From positions 16,869,247 through 16,933,246 of the forward strand of contig JACMZG010001914.1 in NCBI GenBank assembly GCA_018340805.1: 64,000 nt of DNA, in the 5' to 3' direction. The position numbers were made by a program, and so were the translations under genes. Positions 46,657 through 58,728 of the stretch are shown here, piece by piece. Numbering within the stretch: position 1 is the stretch's first letter; each line of letters begins with the position of its first letter. The DNA is from Microvelia longipes (taxonomy: Eukaryota > Arthropoda > Insecta > Hemiptera > Veliidae). A model generated the notes under the pieces. That model made no database searches. It had not been told where the DNA came from and saw only the letters and a list, made by a program, of their open reading frames with translations.

Positions 46657-47960
46657 CAGGGTGGAACAATTCACTTAACCAACATTAAACCATTAAAATC
46701 ATGGTGAACACATGGTCCTAGACTAACGAAAATGGTCTCTACCCCTAGTAAGTTGACCACCCTGAGTTCAAATTCACCAAACTTTTTTTGGTAATTATTA
46801 CCCAAATGTGGTAATTTAATTAGCACTTTTCGTTTTTTATTGGTAACTGTAAAAAGTCAAATTGGACCATACCATGATATAGACTAATTTAGAAACTACA
46901 TTATATCCTAAGAAATTTGATACCAATATCACAAAATTCCGGTTATTTTTCACAGACCTATCGATCGACGTACAAGACATAAATTATTACTGGCATTTTT
47001 GGAACAACAAAATGCGCCAACCTAAAAAAATGGTTAAATGGTCCTAGACTAACGAAAATGGTCTCTACCCCTAGTAAGTCGACCACCCTAAGTTCAAATT
47101 CAACAAAGATATTTTGGTAATTATTACCCAAATGTGGTAATTTAATTAGCACTTTTCGTTTTTTATTGGTAACTTTAAAAAGGCAAATTGGACTATACCA
47201 TGATATAGATTAATTTAGAAACAAAAAATTTATCATAAGAAATTTGATACCAATATCACAAAATTCTGGTAATTTTACCGAGCTATCGATCGACATACAA
47301 GCAAATAACCTATCATTGTGATAGTACTATCACAATGATACCGATAGCTCGGTAAAAAATTACCTGAATTTTGTGATATTGGTATCAAATTAGGATATAA
47401 TGTAGTTTCTAAATTAGTCTATATCATGGTATAGTCCAATTCGACTTTATAAAGTTACCACTAAAAAAACGAAAAGTGCTAATTAAATTACCACTTTTGG
47501 GTAATAATTACCAAAATATTTTTGGTGAATTTGAACTTAGGGTGGTCGACTTACTACGGGTAGAGACCATTTTCGTTAGTCTAGGATCATGCTTTAACCA
47601 TTTTTTTAGGTTGGCGCATTTTGTTGTTCCAAAAATGCCGGTAATAATTTATGTCTTGTATGTCGATCGATAGCTCAGTAAATATTACCGGAATTTTGGA
47701 TATTGGTATCAAATTTCTCAGGATATAATGTAGTTTCTTAATTAGTCTATATTATGGTATAGTCCAATTTGACTTTTTAAAGTTACCAATAAAAAACGAA
47801 AAGTGCTAATTAAATTACCACATTTGGGTAATAATTACCAAAAAATTTTTGTCGAATTTGAACTCAGGGTGGTCAACTTACTAGGGGTAGAGACCATTTT
47901 CGTTAGTCTAGGACCATGTGTTCACCATGATTTTAATGGTTTAATGTTGGTTTAAGTGAA
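46657..47960. mobile_element. 1.3-kb foldback of 2+2 units (family S2), sister of the giant palindrome
   Basis: It starts CAGGGTGGAACAATTCACTT. Two ~330-bp units (46657-46997 and 46998-47310) face two inverted units (47341-47625 and 47626-47960). The right end lacks the CAGGGTGGAAC tip and stops at AGTGAA beside (TA)n. Units share blocks with family S1: TTTTTGGAACAACAAAATGC, ACCATGATAT, GAAATTTGATACCAATATCA and AAATTCCGGT. The other bases differ, so S1 and S2 are related families. Confidence 0.85.
47311..47340. repeat. perfect 30-nt palindrome at the S2 centre
   Basis: The half-site TATCATTGTGATAGT followed by its exact reverse complement, with no spacer, sits at the symmetry point of the 1.3-kb foldback. 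Confidence 0.95.
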
Positions 47961-48013
47961 TATATATATGTATATATTATATATATTATATATATATATT
48001 ATATATATATATA
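47961..48013. repeat. (TA)n microsatellite
   Basis: Imperfect TA run on the right border of the S2 foldback. Confidence 0.9.
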
Positions 48014-48990
48014 CGTGTCTAGTCTTAGCCTTCCTAATTAAAGTTTTAATTAGGAACCTTTTAATAAAGCAACGGCTCTTCTGTGGTTTAAACACAAAAT
48101 GCCTTTACGTTTTTATCTAAGGAAACTAGCAAAAAAGGTCTAACAACGTAGCACATTTGCATAGGGATTTATTGCTTCTCCCTTTTAACTAACACTATTT
48201 AACCTCAAACCAACAAAACCAATCTTTTAATTTATCTAACGTAATAAACGACCAAATTTGCCTCAAAAATTCCGAAATCAATAAACAGAATTCACGTTTT
48301 AAGATTACACGAATCAATATTTTATTTTGAATGCTTCACTTTTAATAATAATTCGGATATTATTTCGTCAACGTGATAAAAACCAGTTTTAATCGTCAAC
48401 CGTGAAATAAATGGAAAAAATGTTTCCCTTTCATTTTAAAACCATCGAATTACAAAGCGTGAAGGTCATTAAATTTGACACCTTACAGACAAATTTAGCC
48501 AAATATCTCGCACCATTTGGTAATTTTATCTAATACGTAATAAAAGCCTAATATTTGATCAACGGGATCTATAATTGAATTTTATCATTAATTTTTAATA
48601 ATATTGGATTTTATAATAATATAGATTAATTTGATTTATGACTTTAATATTAATGTATGATTATTTAAGTTTAATATAAAATGCCAAATTGATTCTTGGT
48701 CTGTTATCTTATATGAAAAAATAGATTTTATTGATTTAATTAATAAGAATACAATTATATTTCTATTCCTTAATGTATTCTTACCAGCCGTACCCAATTT
48801 GCTCTGACACCACTTGTCATAGAAACATTAAATTCGGTACACATGCACTGCAAAAAATGCTGATATGTCTAGCGTTTTCCAATTTCATGCTCAGAAACTC
48901 GCGAAGTGCTAGATGAGAATCAGTTTAGGGCACAAAAGTAAATAGATTTTATTACATTATCGCTTTTTACTCATCATTTAAAACAAATCG
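48014..48990. other. intergenic AT-rich DNA
   Basis: No gene or repeat recognised. Confidence 0.5.
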
Positions 48991-49722
48991 GATACGGAAA
49001 TCTCTGAACTTTTCCTCACCACATCGGATTCGCTACGCTCATCCTCACTACTCCGGACTCGCTTTGCTCATCTTCAGAATATAAAAATCACCAAAAATTT
49101 TTATAACAGCACGTTTTCGAACTTGCTTTGCTTCTCCTTAGACACTTAATAAATTTGTTTTTTATCCCAGCGGTCATCCATCCAGGCATTGATCTCGCTC
49201 GAAGCTGCCACTTTTATGATCCAACAAAACCCTTAGATATACTTGCCGTATTCAAACGAAACTTTGAGTACTTATTTATTACATAAAAAATATATATATT
49301 AGTATATATATTTAATATATACCAAATATATTAATATTAGTACCAAATTTCAAGTCAATTAGATTACTTTTAGATATATCACTTTTTTTTAAGAATCATA
49401 TTTTCAAGTCATTCTGTAAGTCATTAGATAGACATTGAACTAATGCTGATAATAAGATGAAACTTGGCTCATATATTACCTTCTGAACGTGCGTGCCAAA
49501 AATTAAACCGATCAACAAATTTCTCCGCGATGTATGAATTTTCAAAATCCAAAAATGTTTTAAAACCTCCTGGGTGATTTTTACCGTCTGTATGTGTGAA
49601 CGTGTACGCGTGTCTATTATCATCGTAGATTCTAGTGTGTTTACACTAGAAAGTTGAATCTTGGTACAAAACTTTATCTATAGGTGTAGTTGTGCTTTCT
49701 GGAAAAATAATTTTTACCCCCA
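48991..49722 (+). mobile_element. dispersed repeat family R, copy R2
   Basis: The head GATACGGAAATCTCTGAACT then TTTCCTCACCACATCGG is followed by GGACTCGCTTTGCTCATC, the body (GATGAAACTTGGCTCATAT) and a plus-oriented tail. The tail contains CCTCCTGGGTGATTTTTACC, GTCTGTATGTGTG and the palindromic CTAGTGTGTTTACACTAG. No coding frame. Confidence 0.6.
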
Positions 49723-50750
49723 GATGGGAAAAAGTGTACTTCTTTACATCTTGCAGAGGAAGAAAAAATAAATTGTTTTCATTAAAATATTTTTAATTAG
49801 AAATATTTTTAATAGAATACAGAAAATAGGTATCTAAATGTTTAACTTCTAACTAGGTGCCTCAGAATTTACCTTCTGGGTTTATACAGGAGCCAACCTT
49901 ATAAACCCATCGACATGTTTTCGAACATTATGTTTTCCACGAGTTAAGCTTCCGTGGAAGCAAAAAACTTGGTCATAATGACTCTATTCCTTTCCTTGGT
50001 ACAAAAATAACAATAATGCTATGTAGTATTAATCATAGTTACAACTAAAATATATATAATTTGAACTATTAAAAGAGGTATTACTATTGAATCCATTAAA
50101 TATATTTCCTTTTTAAAAGTCCTATTTTATTGTTTATGTATAAAAAACAATTTAAATTATTGTATATGTAAATTATTTGTTTGACCAATAATAAAAAAAA
50201 TAATGTGTGTTTTATTAAAATATACTATTATTATGCAATATATTTATATATATATATATAAATAATATTATTACATATATATTTATGTGTGTGTGTGTGG
50301 CGAGTGTGTTTGTGTGTATACTTATTTGAACTTATATTAAATTATCATTATTACGTGTTTGCGTAAAAATACCAATAATCGTTTGATGGCTTTATACAAT
50401 ATTTTTATTGTTTTACTCTAAAACTGGTTAAAGAAGTATAATTTAAAATTAACAATGTATTGTTCACTAAATTATTGTAAAATATAAACAACAATGGAAC
50501 CTATAGTTTTTAATGCGTACAAAAAGGATTTTTTTTTTTAATACATAAGGGGTATTCTTCCAATGACTGAATATGAAAACGCAATATGAGTACGCACTTA
50601 TTTGAAAGACCACCAAGTCTTCGAAACAATTATAAATAAATTACACATTTATTGTTGCAAAATCTAAAAACTGTATTGTTATTTATAATGTTCTAAGAAT
50701 TATCGCTTTAAAGTTTAAAATACTCTCTTTGGTTTAAAGTTCATCATTGA
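49723..50750. other. intergenic AT-rich DNA
   Basis: Contains a short (GT)n run near 50287-50300. No gene recognised. Confidence 0.5.
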
Positions 50751-50754
50751 AACA

Positions 50755-51000
50755 TACTGCCAGGCATGGCACAAATTTTCAATGCTAATTTAAAATATGC
50801 ATTAGATAATTCTTATAAATATTTCACTTAGCAAATTTTCCAAAAAAAATATTTTGCTAAGCATGGCACAAAGTTATTATGCTTATTTAATTTATATATT
50901 AATATTTTTTAATGATAATTTCCGTTTGTAAATGTAAAAATTGATATACTTCGCCAGGCGTGGTACAAAGTTTTAATGCTGATTTAATTTTTATATTAAA
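50755..51000 (+). repeat. 98-bp degenerate repeat, three units
   Basis: GCCAGGCATGGCACAAA, GCTAAGCATGGCACAAAG and GCCAGGCGTGGTACAAAG occur 98 bp apart (anchors near 50763, 50861 and 50959). Each is followed by TTTTAATGCT(T/G)ATTTAATTT or a variant. Confidence 0.6.
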
Positions 51001-51274
51001 TGCCAAAATTTTATTTTAAATATATCAAAATTATTAAAACTAGTTTATTAATGTATACTAATTATAAAAACTGTAGTATGTAAGGTAAAATAGTAATAAT
51101 GTATATTTTGTGATAATTATTATTGTAATTAATTAATTGTGCGATGTGCAATAAATGGTTATTTATTTATTTTTATTTAAATAAAAATTATAATAGCAAA
51201 TAAAAGATGTTTTTAAGTAAAATATTTCTTTTGAGCTGCCCAAGCAAACAAGGGATGTTATGGTACTCGTACAT

Positions 51275-51298
51275 ACACACACACACACAAATTATTAT

Positions 51299-51359
<61 letters not shown>

Positions 51360-51382
51360 TATATATATATTATATAAATATA

Positions 51383-51439
<57 letters not shown>

Positions 51440-51480
51440 TATAATATATATATTATATAAATATATTTATATACATACAT

Positions 51481-51519
<39 letters not shown>

Positions 51520-51542
51520 ATATATAATATATATATACATAT

Positions 51543-51575
<33 letters not shown>

Positions 51576-51590
51576 ACATATACATATACC
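51275..51590. repeat. long (TA)n/(TATACA)n microsatellite tract
   Basis: A (CA)n start, about 250 bp of TA repeats with interruptions, then (CATATA)n. No CAGGGTG element end is present here. Confidence 0.95.
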
Positions 51591-52137
51591 ATATCATTTT
51601 CAATGAAAATTCTTTCAAAATAAGCTCAGTTTTCCACTGGAAAGTCGCTTACATTGAACAATCTATAAAATGTCTTAAAATTTGGGAGGAATGGGCACCT
51701 TCAAGCGACATTTTAATACCTGATTCTATTTTAATGTTATTGACGTATGATTTGATTTGACCTGAAAATTTATTTAATCATAAATATGAAATTAATTTTA
51801 CGTAATAAAATTAGTTAATTTAGTTAATAAAAATGCGTAGTTTAAAATCAACATTCTAAGACAAGCTCAAAATACATTGTAGTGTTTACTTACCCTTTAG
51901 AAGTTAACTAAAGGTTAAAAAGAATGATTATATTTTATGACCATAGTTCGAATTATGAATAAATATATACAAATCAATTTGTGCATAATTTAAGTCGGCA
52001 TAAGATAAAGTAGTAAAAACAACAATGACAACAGGCAACTAAATATTTATACATATAATAGATTTGTAATTAACGCGGGAATGCGGACAGTTGCAAATAA
52101 TAAAAATATCATGAGAGTTTTAGGTATCAAATTTTTT
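51591..52137. other. intergenic AT-rich DNA
   Basis: No gene or repeat recognised. Confidence 0.5.
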
Positions 52138-52140
52138 TAT

Positions 52141-52226
<86 letters not shown>
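52138..52226. repeat. (TA)n microsatellite
   Basis: Near-pure TA run. The Tyr/Ile-alternating frame through it is an artefact. Confidence 0.95.
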
Positions 52227-52228
<2 letters not shown>

Positions 52229-52451
52229 TATTTAAAACCAGGTTGTTGTACTTTTTACATATATAAAAGTATATTAATCGCCTTTACTTTTCAAATTAAA
52301 ACACTAAGCGTAGTGGTAACTAAAACACTACGCAACTAAGCATAGGGTTTAAGTGATTGATCACGAAGGGTAAGTGGCCACTAACACACTAAGCCGATAT
52401 GTTTTGGGAGCTTTACTACGCCACCATCGTTAGGGCAAACTTAAAAAATAA

Positions 52452-52452
52452 A

Positions 52453-52519
<67 letters not shown>

Positions 52520-52545
52520 GATACATAGATAGATAGATAGATACA
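52452..52545. repeat. (TA)n and (GATA)n microsatellite
   Basis: A TA run passes into GATAGATAGATAGATA. Confidence 0.9.
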
Positions 52546-52714
52546 TCATAATTTTAAAATGGCGGTCATTTCACCCAACAAAACGAAAAACCTTAAGTAG
52601 CTAAAAGTTAGTAAAACTGCAGTTATACTACTGTTCCTATGATCTGCACATGTACCAAGCTAGATATCTTTCAAAGCTACCTAACCATACTTGATTACAA
52701 AGTAGGCCCCATAA

Positions 52715-53021
52715 AGATATTTACTAGAGGGGGCATAGCCTATCCAAATACATTGACAGGCCTGAAACATCTTTTTGGGGCTCTCAGGGGCTCTGTGTAA
52801 CCTCTTTGAAACCTTATCTAAGAGTAAGTTAAGGCTATATTAAATCAATCGTTGTCGGCATTTCCCGCATTGTTTGGATTTTGCTCCAATTACAAACGTT
52901 GTATTGTATAAGTTACTGTATTTTTAATATCCATTTCATCATATTAATACTCAAGTGTGATCAGGTTACTCTTTTGATGTTTCAAAATTCAACCCATAGG
53001 GCCCCTCTAGTAATAATATCT
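52715..53021 (+). mobile_element. family A MITE, copy 3 (full length)
   Basis: Ends AGATATTTACTAGAGGGGGC and, reverse complemented on the right, AGATATTATTACTAGAGGGG. All internal family blocks are present (GGGGCTCTCAGGGGCTCTGT, GTTAAGGCTAT, GATGTTTCAAAATTCAACCC). The best-preserved copy in the window. Confidence 0.8.
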
Positions 53022-54994
53022 ATATTATTGGCTCAAAGAAGACTATGTGTTTATTTAAAATTTACTTTATGAGTAAGTCATATACAGCTTAAAGTTTAAT
53101 TATGAACTTTATACTGGCATACTTACATAGAAGAGAATATAAAGTGGTGCCATAGTATAAATACGGAATATAGAATTTATTGATATATAACTTCACATAT
53201 AAATTACATTTTTTAGGGCGGTTTTAAAGTGTTTACTTCGCAGTCGCAAAATGCCAGTAAAGAACGATTTTATTAGTAAGGTAAGGCAATAAAATATTTA
53301 CTATACGTCCGCCGGCTATTAAATTTTACTTTACAGCTGCTGCGTAAAATGATAAGTAAGTATAATACTACTACTTTATTTTATTGCGCACTCCCCCCCC
53401 CCTCCCCCAAAAAAAATAGTACATGCAACATGGCTGTAAAGCGATTTTATTTCTTTAGAAATTAATTATTGACTTGCTTTGCTCGTCAATACACAAATTT
53501 CCGCAACAATTAAAGTTTCTTCTTTCAGCCTAGTTAACCTGCTCTTATTTATAGGCAATTCTCTTGAGTCGGCGGTATATCATTTTTGGACCAAGAGTTT
53601 CTGCCAATAAATAAAGAATATCTAATTATCATGATAAATCAATATGATGCATCTATCTATGTGTCACGTACAGCTATACGTGACACAAAAAATATTTTTT
53701 CATTAACTAATAACTGATTTTAAATCAACATTTAAATTTAAATTTAATACCATTAATTGGCTTACGCTTACAAAGTTTTTCTTGAAACATCAATTATAAG
53801 TATCATACAAATTATAGAAAAAAATTACCTACTTAAAAATAATTTATATAATATTCTATATTTGCAATAGCTTATTTAAAATATTACCATAATTAGAATA
53901 TAAAAAAAGCAATAACGATGAACAACTTTAAAATATATAGATAATTTAATTGATTAGAATTTTGTAATATATTGAATTATGGAAAAATATATTAGTGAAA
54001 ATTAATGTAATTATTTTACATCATATTAAATTTAAAATTGTTGCGGTAATATTTATAATTTAAATTGAAAAAAAAAATAAGAAGATTTCTAAGACAAATT
54101 ATTGTAATTTGATTAAATTATTTAATTCAAAATAATTAATTTGTTTTGAAATGTAAGAACTTATAGCAATTTAATTAAATTATTTAATTTAAAACGAGTA
54201 ATTTGTTTTAAATAATTTACTAAGAACTGTGTTTTTTACAGCAAATTCAATATGAAAACACGAGTATAACGTGACAATTTAATAAGATTGCGCTTTTAAC
54301 TAAAAAGTAGAAGCAATATACGAGTATAAATAAAATAAATAAATTATAGGTAAAAGAAAGAAGTACATACGGTTTTGTAATAAGTTATCAATCTGGACAT
54401 ACCTGTAACACAAACAAAGAAATAATATAAAGTAAAGCTAAAGATTAACAAAAATGTTAGACAACAAAGCAAAAAGAAGAAAGAAGAAAATGTTAATTAG
54501 TTATTTTTCCTTCAACTGAATTTTTCAATAGACACCTGTACTAATTTCTTAAAGTTGGCAGCATTGACTACTGATAAAGGCTATGATAAGGCTTTCATTT
54601 TCTAACCAATATCGTAATAGTTACGATATTGAAAAAATTGAACTTTTTAAAATTTTAATAAAATTGCTCAATATGAAAGTCAAAATTGTATGCATTTTAC
54701 TCAAACTGTTGGCTTTCATATTCATTTATGTATATATAAATATGTATTATTATGTATTGATGTAAGTCAGATTATATGAAAAATCCTAAAGTAAAGGATG
54801 GGATATTAAGAAAACGATTTGTGGCGAGAACTCTAAAACCTCCAAATGAGGTAGTGCACAAGTTACCCTTGTGCAGCTCTCTATTCAGAAATAATTGATA
54901 AAATTTACAAAGGTGCGACATATTCATTATCACTGTACAGGGTTGGTGATTCCCTAAATATGCGTTTTACAGATTAAAATAGGAAAAGATTATA
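53022..54994. other. intergenic AT-rich DNA
   Basis: No gene recognised. It holds a C-homopolymer tract at 53393-53407, the dispersed motif ACTTGCTTTGCTCGTC near 53472, and a perfect 11-bp hairpin (TGTGTCACGTA at 53660-53670 with 53677-53687). Confidence 0.45.
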
Positions 54995-55001
54995 GAGAGA
55001 G

Positions 55002-55039
<38 letters not shown>
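54995..55039. repeat. (GA)n/(CT)n microsatellite
   Basis: A short GAGAGA run meets a long CT run. It marks the truncated edge of the adjacent S3 foldback copy. Confidence 0.95.
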
Positions 55040-55043
<4 letters not shown>

Positions 55044-55874
55044 AAGAGATGAGCAAAAGTTTAGCCAAGAACGGAAAAAACTTCTCTTATTATTGCCCTG
55101 TAAGAAAATCTAAATTTTTTTATACATTCAAAAGTCAAAAATGTAAGCTATTGTTGCTAGAAGTTGCAAAAACTGATCATTTTTGTCGTATAAAATTGAA
55201 AATATTGTGTTATTTTAACAAAATATATTTTTTTCGAAAGTAATTTAATAATACGATTTTTAGACTCTAGAAGGTAAAATAAACATATTTTATTCTTACA
55301 CATTTTTCTCTAAAACCACTTTTTTCTCTTGCTTTAGAGATTTTTAATAATTTTATGTACCATGTAACATTGTAGAGATATGCAAAAATTCCAAAAATTA
55401 TCAGTTTTTCTAACTTCTAGGAAGAATGGCTTAAAATTTTGACTATTGAATGTATGATAAAGTTTAGGTTTTCTTAAAGGACAATCATAAGAGAAGTTTT
55501 TTCCGTTCTTGGCTAAACTTTTGCTCATCTCTTACTTCCTCTAATGCCCTACTATAAAAATTCCATAAAATTCAATTTTTTCAAAAAATCATGTTTCATG
55601 CAAATTTTTGGACAATAGTTCTTAAATATTTGACATAGCTAGTAGTTTGTCCTTTGGGAAATTTACTCAGCTTTCTAATGAGACCAATTTTGCTTTTCTA
55701 ACTTGAACAGTTAAAACCCTATTAACTATTTTATGATGTGAGGTCAAATATTTTTTTAAAACATTAAATTTCACCTACCGTGGGAAAACGGTTAGAAATC
55801 GGGGTTTCCAACCGTTTCTTTTGAGGAGTACTATCACCTCCTTTTCTGGTGGACACTTTATATGAAACACCCTG
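55040..55874. mobile_element. S3 foldback, left-truncated copy
   Basis: Aligns with 22165-23024 of the complete copy. It starts AAGTAAGAGATGAGCAAAAG next to the CT run and ends GGACACTTTATATGAAACAC then CCTG, followed by TATACATTATG. About 340 bp of the left arm is missing. Arm-derived 64-codon frames on both strands are shadows. Confidence 0.75.
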
Positions 55875-56218
55875 TATACATTATGTTATATATGTCATTC
55901 AACAAAACTAAAAATAATGCTGGTAATAAAATTTTACTTCGTAGTTTCGTTAAACATACATTGTAGTACATGTGTAAACATTTTTTAGCCTCACCTAAAC
56001 TTTTTTTAAAGATACGTCATTTTTTGAAAGTTAGTGGGTAATTATTGTGGGTTAATAACGTCACACATATTTTATGAACAATAGGGTTCGGGACGTTAAA
56101 AAGATTGATTTTTGTACCAAGTTCCATTTCAATCCGAAAAAGCGATCATGTGTGTGAGAAAGGAATCCGAAAGTTATCGTGTCCCATAGAAACAAAAATC
56201 TTGTACATACATACACAC

Positions 56219-56219
<1 letters not shown>
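55875..56219. other. intergenic
   Basis: No gene or repeat recognised. Confidence 0.5.

Positions 56220-56221
<2 letters not shown>

Positions 56222-56288
<67 letters not shown>
56222..56288. repeat. (TA)n microsatellite
   Basis: Pure TA run; frames of 75-107 codons across it are artefacts. Confidence 0.95.
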
Positions 56289-56290
<2 letters not shown>

Positions 56291-56779
56291 TTGTCAATGA
56301 GTACCCATCGCCTAAGTCTCTTGTTTTCATAATAAAACTTCTATAGACAGAGAAGCATACAACATATTTCATACAAAGAAACAATTAACATTAAAACATG
56401 ACATCTGTGTAAATGTTTTGTATAGTTTACAATCATCATAGCAGATTTACAAATGTTTTAACTCATGCATGACCGAATCAAGTACCATGACCACTGTTAA
56501 AGTTAACTATTTAGCTGCCTAGTTACATTTTTTAAAACATAGACCAAAAATACAAATAAATAAAAAACACTACTAAATATTTCTACACAATGCTTTTTCA
56601 AGGACGTGCTTTTTTATACAAACTGTCATTAAATAAGATTTTCATAAGTATCATTTACACTGTAATTTACAGAATAAAAAAAAAACACTTTAAGCAGACT
56701 GCAAAAATTCCTTTTAGCGAATTTCCTAAGGAAAAAAATAAGGGTTTTATATGTTTCACCTGTCCAGTTTTGCACCTCC

Positions 56780-57043
56780 AGATATACTAGAGGGGTCACA
56801 GTCTATCTAAATATATTAAGAGGACTAAAACATCTTTTTGGGCTCTGAAACCTTCTCCAAGAGTGAGTTAAGGTTATAATAAAACAATTATTAACGTCCT
56901 CCCGCACATTGTTTGTGTTTAGAAATGTATTTATAATTTTTTACTGATTATTTCATTATATTTTTAATTTAAGGTGGTCGTCAGGTTACTTCTTAATGTT
57001 TCAAAATTGAACCTGTAGGACCTCTCTAGTACTATAATCTCTA
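56780..57043 (+). mobile_element. family A MITE, copy 4 (internally shortened)
   Basis: Left AGATATACTAGAGGGGTCAC; right CCTCTCTAGTACTATAATCTCT. The GGGGCTCTGTGTAACC block and part of the TTTT...AACATTC block are deleted, leaving ~264 bp. Confidence 0.7.
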
Positions 57044-57539
57044 TGAATAAAACCCATAATTTGATTTGAAGTGCTGTTCCGATTAAAGAAATTTTTAGCA
57101 AATATTTAGGAAAAATAGATACATTTTAACGAATTTTCTTTTTACAATAAAAAAACCAAAGTTCATAAAGTTTACCTAATTGGTTCCAAAAGAATTAAAA
57201 AAAAATCGCTATAAATTTGTGTTCTTTGTTTCGTGACTGTATCGCCTCAGGAAACAAAACTAATCGCTAATAAATCAAAATTTAAACGCAGTGTATTATA
57301 TTAATGCCTTAGAAACACAAATTATTAAACGTGATGCGTACTTTTTGGCTTTTAGATGATTGTATGAGAGAAAAACACTAAATCTACGATTGTATTGTTT
57401 ATAAAACCCTGAAGCTATTAGGTTTTGAAATGTCTTAAGTTCGAAAGAAAAAAAATGTCAAAAAAGTATTTTAGATAGATTAGATAAATTTAACTAAATG
57501 GTAATTATTGGGCCCAAACAAAAATAAGACTATTAACCT
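57044..57539. other. intergenic AT-rich DNA
   Basis: No feature recognised. Confidence 0.5.
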
Positions 57540-58190
57540 AAGAGCCGGACCCGAAAAAAATGTGACTCATTTTGTACTACTTCAAACCAAATTTTTTTGA
57601 AAATATACCTTAAATTATGAAGAAAAAACATAGTCTGCCTATCCAGAGTGGAGCTCTTCACATGATTTTTCTTACTTAAAATTCTATAAAATTGCACAAA
57701 TTGCAGTTTTTCTTGCAATAAATGGTTTTATAAAGGTCATGTGTAATAAAGACAACGTTTTTAAAGCTGATAAAATTTCTTATAAAACGAGTGTTTTTTT
57801 CGACAAAATCGGATAACTACAACTAAAGTTATGACATTTTTTAAATGGACAAAAAATGCGCAAAAAGCCAATATTTTTTCAAAATTCACTGACTGCATTT
57901 TTTGGTGTTTTTGAAAGATCCATAATTCGGATGGCTGTAGTCATCCGATGATTAAACGCTTGTTTTATACAACATTTTATCAACTTTACAAATGTTCTCT
58001 TCATGTTTTGCACACGACCCACTATCGCACAAATGTTAGAAATTTGTGCGATTTTCTAATATTTAGAGGGAGCTCATTCATAAGAAGGGCTCCTATCTGG
58101 ATAGACAGACTATGTTTTTCCTTCATAATTTAAGCTATATTTTCAAAAACAAAATTGGTTTGAAGTAGTACATTATGAGTCACATTTTTT
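57540..58190. mobile_element. ~650-bp foldback (family F), copy 2
   Basis: The left end AAGAGCCGGACCCGAAAAAA then ATGTGACTCAT matches the right terminus of copy 1 read in reverse. The right arm ends ATGAGTCACATTTTTTTG, so the outermost ~12 bases of the right end are missing. The body differs from copy 1 in the middle. Confidence 0.7.
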
Positions 58191-58728
58191 TGCGTCAAAA
58201 TGTGTGAAGAATCTGTACATTTCAGAGCTACTTTTTATCGCCGGAAAAAGTTCAATAGTTAAGTTTCTTTAGATACTAGATACTTATTTTAATGAAACTT
58301 CGGTTTTCTCACCTTAAGTTACTGGTTATTTCGGCACTACGCTATTAAGCAATCGTCTAAAATGACTAAATATCACGAAGGATTACGTATATAAATAAAA
58401 TATTAATATACTCATAAATTATTTAAAGTTAAATAATATAATTTAAAGTGATAACTATAAAAAGGTGCAAATGTCAATTTTAAAAAGAAAAGATTAAAGA
58501 TTAATATTTGCCGCTAAGGAAAACAAATTAGAATTTAAACCAAGACAAATTTCGATTATACGGCTTTCTGGAGATGATTCAGTGGGTTTTATTAAAAAAA
58601 TTATAATCTTGCAGAATTTCTTTTTTAGTAATATATTTATATCGAGAATTCAGTGGTAGATAGAATTATATATCATTAAAATACAAAGGAAAAAATAAAA
58701 TAATAAGTATAGAGATTTAAAATTGGGT
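58191..58728. other. intergenic AT-rich DNA
   Basis: No feature recognised. Confidence 0.5.

Noticed and set aside
56061..56384. 107-codon minus-strand and 75-codon plus-strand frames
   Set aside because: Both cross a (TA)n tract and read Tyr-Ile alternation.
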